Shown: piece after piece, positions 60,091 through 64,000 of the stretch
Layout of the letters: every line of letters begins with the position of its first letter
How positions within the stretch are numbered: the stretch's first letter is position 1
Made by a program: the position numbers and the translations under genes
The notes under the pieces: generated by a model
The model's database searches: none
The model's input: the letters and a program-made list of their open reading frames with translations, nothing else
Told to the model about the DNA's origin: nothing
Assembly: GCA_003952965.2 (NCBI GenBank)
Contig: CM025856.1
Span: forward strand, 17,257,011 to 17,321,010
Source: Morella rubra
Lineage: Eukaryota; Streptophyta; Magnoliopsida; Fagales; Myricaceae
Direction: 5' to 3'
DNA length: 64,000 nt

Positions 60091-61338
60091 ACATTAGAGT
60101 TCAAAGCTTCAGCATTTAGAATGGGACTTCTTACTTATGTCTCTTAAAAAAAACAAAAGAATCCCTTTACTCGGGCCACGAACATCATCCGTAAGGCACA
60201 ATCATAACTCTCTATGCCCTCAATATAACATCTACAAGATAACATGCCATTGTCAGGCAGATATTGTGGGTCTAGTAATGAATAGCTATCTCATTGAGAG
60301 GTGAAAGCATCCAATATGATTGCACAAGCGGCATCTCCAACTGTTTTTGATGTTTCTTTTGTCTTGCCTTAAAACGTTTGTTGAGAATTTCACCATCCTC
60401 GACTCTTTAACTTCACATTAACTCCGGAATCTCTGAAATCTTGCCATGGCAAAATTTTTTTCCTGCAAAAGCAATAAATAGGAGCTTGGAAATTGTTTCC
60501 GGGAAGAAAAACAGAAAGATTATCCCATCAGCTTAACACATGATGACCAGAAAGGTATAGGGCCACAGCTGCAGAGCCAAATGACATAGTTGAAGAACTT
60601 GTCAAACAAGAACAACTGACAGCGGATGCAACTCAACTCTAACATACGGGTTGTCATAAGAAGAGGAGGGGATAAAGAGTGCAGAAGCAATGTCTCTTTG
60701 CAAAAAACCCAGGGTTTTGTTAACCAATTCACTTAGCCGTGTCATTCAATATCTTTTAGTCCAGCAAAACTAACAATCCATAATTCAATATCTTTTAGTA
60801 CAGATCGTCTGCAGTGTCAGAGCGCACCCTTTTTGGGCAAGCGGAACGCACCAATAAAACTAGCACATATCCTTCGGTTTGCGCTGGATTGATTGTCCTC
60901 CTTGCAAAAGTATATATTAAGGTAAATTTGGAACCTAGGTAAAAGGTTTGGTTTTTTTTCTTTGTAATTAATTAGAGTTTTGAATGAGGTTTGTTCTATG
61001 ATAGTTACGATTTTAACCTCTTCCCATTTCTTCACTTTTTTTCTTTCCAAAACTTTTGAAGAAAATGATCGGTGATAATTCCTTTTATTTACTGATTGAA
61101 CACAGTTATCCATAACCTTTTCTTGTCGGGTAAGCCAACGCCGGATCAGGTCTTAACAATATCTCTCTAACTATCTGGAATTGAGACTAACAGATGCAAA
61201 CACACGTCACCTAGAATTATGTGACCAAAAGAAAAATTTACAAAACGGTTCATAGTCTTATTAGGACTGCATCAAGCATCACAGAGGAAATGAAGCAACA
61301 AAAAAAAGACATGCATGCCTAAATCACCAATTCCAAGG
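60091..61338. other. non-coding stretch between NUB1-like fragment and receptor gene
   Basis: No gene is supported. Short open minus frames (60520-60732 and 60817-61113) have no recognised domain. The phrase AATTCAATATCTTTTAGT occurs twice (near 60750 and 60785). The last few hundred bases may be the 3' untranslated region of the receptor gene. Confidence 0.4.
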
Positions 61339-63841
61339 CTAGGTAGTACTTCTAAAATTGGATAGCTTACGAAAATTGATCACAACAAAGCAGTAGAAAT
61401 TAGTGATGCACACTTCAATGAAGTAGAACCATACTTGACGCCAGTAGGGATTTATGTACAGAACTGCAGCAATTGTCATCAACACTATTGCGTAAGAGAC
61501 CACAAAGCTTATGTAGAAGGCCACCATGTCTATGCTGAAACTATCTCCTTCTTCCCCTTCATGATCAGCTGGCATAGCAGACGGTGCTCCATTTTTTGTG
61601 CAAGACTTAACTAATGGGGGTCCACATAGAAGATGATTCCCCTCATAATTGCTTTCATCAAAGGTCCCGAATTGATCTTTTCTTTCCGGAGTTGTACCTG
61701 ACAAGTTATTATGCGCCACACTGAATACAGCTAGAGAGTGCAACTCTATGAGCTGAGGGGGATAATACCATTCAAGTTATTATAGGAAAGATCCAAACTC
61801 TCAATCTGCTCTAGTCCTGAGAATTTCATTGGAATCGATCCAGTTAGATTGTTGAAAGATAGGTTCAATGCATGGATGTTGCTCAAGTTTCCAAGCTCGG
61901 CTGGAATCCCACCACTTAAACTGTTGCACGAGAGGTCAATTCCAGACATGTAATCAAGGATATCACCCTTATAGATATAACTTCTTCTCTTTGTTGTGAA
62001 CTCCACCACTTGTTGCGCATCCACATTTGGGTGGATATAAAACACCGCAAAATGCCGAAACAAGATACCATTTAACTTTGTTCCCTGGTATGGCAGTAGG
62101 GTCTCTACTACAGGATCATAATCCCCGTACCATCCTTCATCTAGATCAGATTTCTGGTCAGTTACCTCGAAAGTAATGTTACTCAAGCAATGAGGTATCA
62201 GACCAGAAAAGTTATTCTGGGAAAGATCAAGCATGCTTAAGTGGCCTAAAAGGCATAATTGATTTTGAATCCTGCCTTGCAAATGATTGGCTTTCAAGAG
62301 GAGAATGCTCAATGATGAGAGGTTGCCTATCCAATTTGGAAGGTAACCAGTTAGGCGGTTCTCTCTAAGATCTAAAGTGACTAGTTCAAAGCTATCTTTG
62401 AATGCATTTCTAATGGGACCACTTAGTCTATTTTTATTCAGATGAACATGTTTGATGAATGAGGAATTGAAGCAAGAGGGTATAGAGCCAGATAGATAGT
62501 TCTCAGAAAGGTCAAGAAATGTTAGAACATGATCAAGCTTGCACAACTCAAGTGGAATTGGGCCTTCAAGTTGATTGCCGGCCATAGCAATCTCTTCCAA
62601 TGAAGACATATTCCCCATCCACCTTGGAAGCTCACCTGACAAATAGTTGTTGCTAAAATCAAATGTGGTGCCATCAATACCGGATAAGCTATTAGGAATC
62701 TTCCCGAAGAATTGGTTGTTGTCAATATACAAATAGGACAGGTTAGTTAGATTAAAACTAGTAGGAAATATTTGGCCATTGAAATTATTGTTTGACAATC
62801 GGAGGTATTGCAAGGAGGAGCAACCCATAGCAAATTTCTTGGGCATTGTTCCTGACAAATGGTTGTTAGACAAGTCTAAAGTTACTAAGGAGACCAAATC
62901 ACCAAAAGAAGATGGAATGGTCCCTTCAAAAGCATTTCTAGAAGTGTTTAAATACCATAGATTTGGAAATACTAGACCTAAGTTTGCAGGAATTGGACCT
63001 CTCAGATGATTATCTGAAACATCTATGCTCCAAAGCTTGGGATTAGGATGATATGGCACATGGAAAGGGCCAATGAAAGAGTTATTTCTTAAATTAAGAA
63101 GCTCCAATCTTGAATTGTTTTTTAGCAACCAAGTGGGGAACTTCCCTAATAGATTGTTGTGAGATAGATCAATTACTCGCAACTTATGCTGGTAATGAAG
63201 GAATCTGGGAATCGCTCCACTGGATCTCTTAGTTGAAGTATTTAACAAAATGATGACCTTTAACTGGAAGGTAGGAGCCCAAGTTTCAGACTCAGCTTCA
63301 TCAACTATTTCATTGTTATCACTCAATATGACCTCAAGCTTTGAGAGATTGAAAAATGAGGACAATCTGATCGGGCTAAAGTAGTTATTCGACAGGACAA
63401 GGTACTTGAGTGATTGCAAGCTAGATAGGGGAGAAGGTGGCATGCTTCCGTTAAAGTGATTGGAAGAGAGATCCAACAATCGGAGTGCTGTCATGTTTGC
63501 TAAACATGAAGGCAGTATCCCTTCAAGTTCATTCTCACTAAGGTCCAACTCTTGTAGGTTCCTTAGTTCACACCAGCCTGTAAAATTAATGATGTGATTA
63601 GGTTTTACTACTGAAAGACTCTAAAACAAGTAATGATTAGATTCTACTACTGAAAAGATTGTCTCTGAGTGATTAATAATGAAAGCAGCACTACCTTGGG
63701 CAGGTAAGCTGCCACTGAGTCCACAGTCTCCAATTGACAATACGTTAAGGGAAGTAAGAATTCCAGCTCTCTGAAGGAAGCTTTTCTCAATGTGTGAACC
63801 GTCCAAATACAACTCCTTTAGGTTGTTTAGTCTACCCAACT
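61339..63841 (-). CDS. LRR receptor-like protein (RLP), 3' part, with one frame slip
   Basis: Two exons are visible on minus: 63841-63695 and 63577-61339. The 5' part lies beyond the window. The product is a ladder of about 20 plant extracellular leucine-rich repeats (LxxLxLSxNxLxGxIP) with many N-glycosylation sites. A non-LRR island follows around VVEFTTKRRSYIYKGDIL, then about four more repeats, an acidic HEGEEGD stretch, one membrane helix (MVAFYISFVVSYAIVLMTIA) and a short cytoplasmic tail with no kinase. This is the RLP layout; such receptors sit in the plasma membrane, sense microbial or developmental signals and pair with SOBIR1/BAK1-type kinases. The island and tail resemble the RLP9a/RLP15/Cuscuta-receptor-like group. 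The frame shifts by one base at a run of five G (61757-61761); one more base would give the usual IPPQL motif and join the C-terminus. It could be a sequencing slip or a young pseudogene. Confidence 0.9.
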
Positions 63842-64000
63842 CTGTCAGATATAATGAAAGCTTTAGAGATTTTTTTTTCCAATGGTGGTATAAAAAGTAT
63901 ATCAATTATTAAAAGAAATTGTACAATTTATATCTTGGCTTAGCCCATAATTACATTGATCAATCTTGAGCTAGTTAGGGAATTGCTTCCTAACCCTGGT

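Overview
The window is nuclear DNA of a dicot plant, probably a woody one. The evidence is GT-AG introns in AT-rich DNA, an Arabidopsis-type TTTAGGG telomere-like tract, the chloroplast GTPase gene FZL, a plant receptor-like protein, and a dense layer of Copia elements, Mutator-like elements (MULEs) and MITEs. Species and chromosome cannot be read from the sequence.

Layout. 0.8-4.3 kb is a deleted MULE (MULE-1) with long terminal inverted repeats and an 8-bp target duplication; a Mutator-type MITE follows at 4.5-5.2 kb. 6.5-7.5 kb is an 81-bp satellite. 8.1-11.6 kb is a 3.5-kb solo LTR with a 5-bp target duplication. 12.0-13.1 kb is a broken RecQ-type helicase copy (minus strand) with a MITE inside it. 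14.5-15.2 kb is a nearly perfect foldback element, and a six-exon coiled-coil gene (15.74-17.41 kb, plus) begins just downstream. 17.8-19.8 kb is a MITE split by a solo LTR, both insertions still marked by their target duplications. 20.6-24.2 kb is a four-exon gene of unknown function (minus).

26.2-38.6 kb is a Copia pile-up: a minus-strand Copia was invaded by a plus-strand Copia, its LTR holds a SINE, and a segment covering these junctions is duplicated in tandem with a scrambled stretch between the copies. 38.8-46.5 kb is a large, decayed, originally autonomous MULE (MULE-2). It has a multi-exon transposase gene on plus, an interstitial telomere-like tract, and a GRF zinc-finger gene on minus. 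47.4-49.3 kb holds the first three exons of FZL, which then runs into a 1000-N gap. Right of the gap are an opposite-strand exon and what looks like a third MULE end. 53.4-59.4 kb contains a Sirevirus-type Copia remnant and a second LTR. 59.7-60.1 kb is a NUB1-like fragment. 61.3-63.8 kb is the 3' part of an LRR receptor-like protein gene (minus) that leaves the window.

Working host genes are few: the two coiled-coil genes, FZL (cut by the gap) and the receptor-like protein (one frame slip at a G run). They share no evident pathway. The most interesting pattern is that both readable MULEs carry two convergent genes. One is a transposase with an N-terminal PB1-like domain and the other a GRF zinc-finger protein, laid out like mudrA/mudrB of maize MuDR but with an unrelated second protein.
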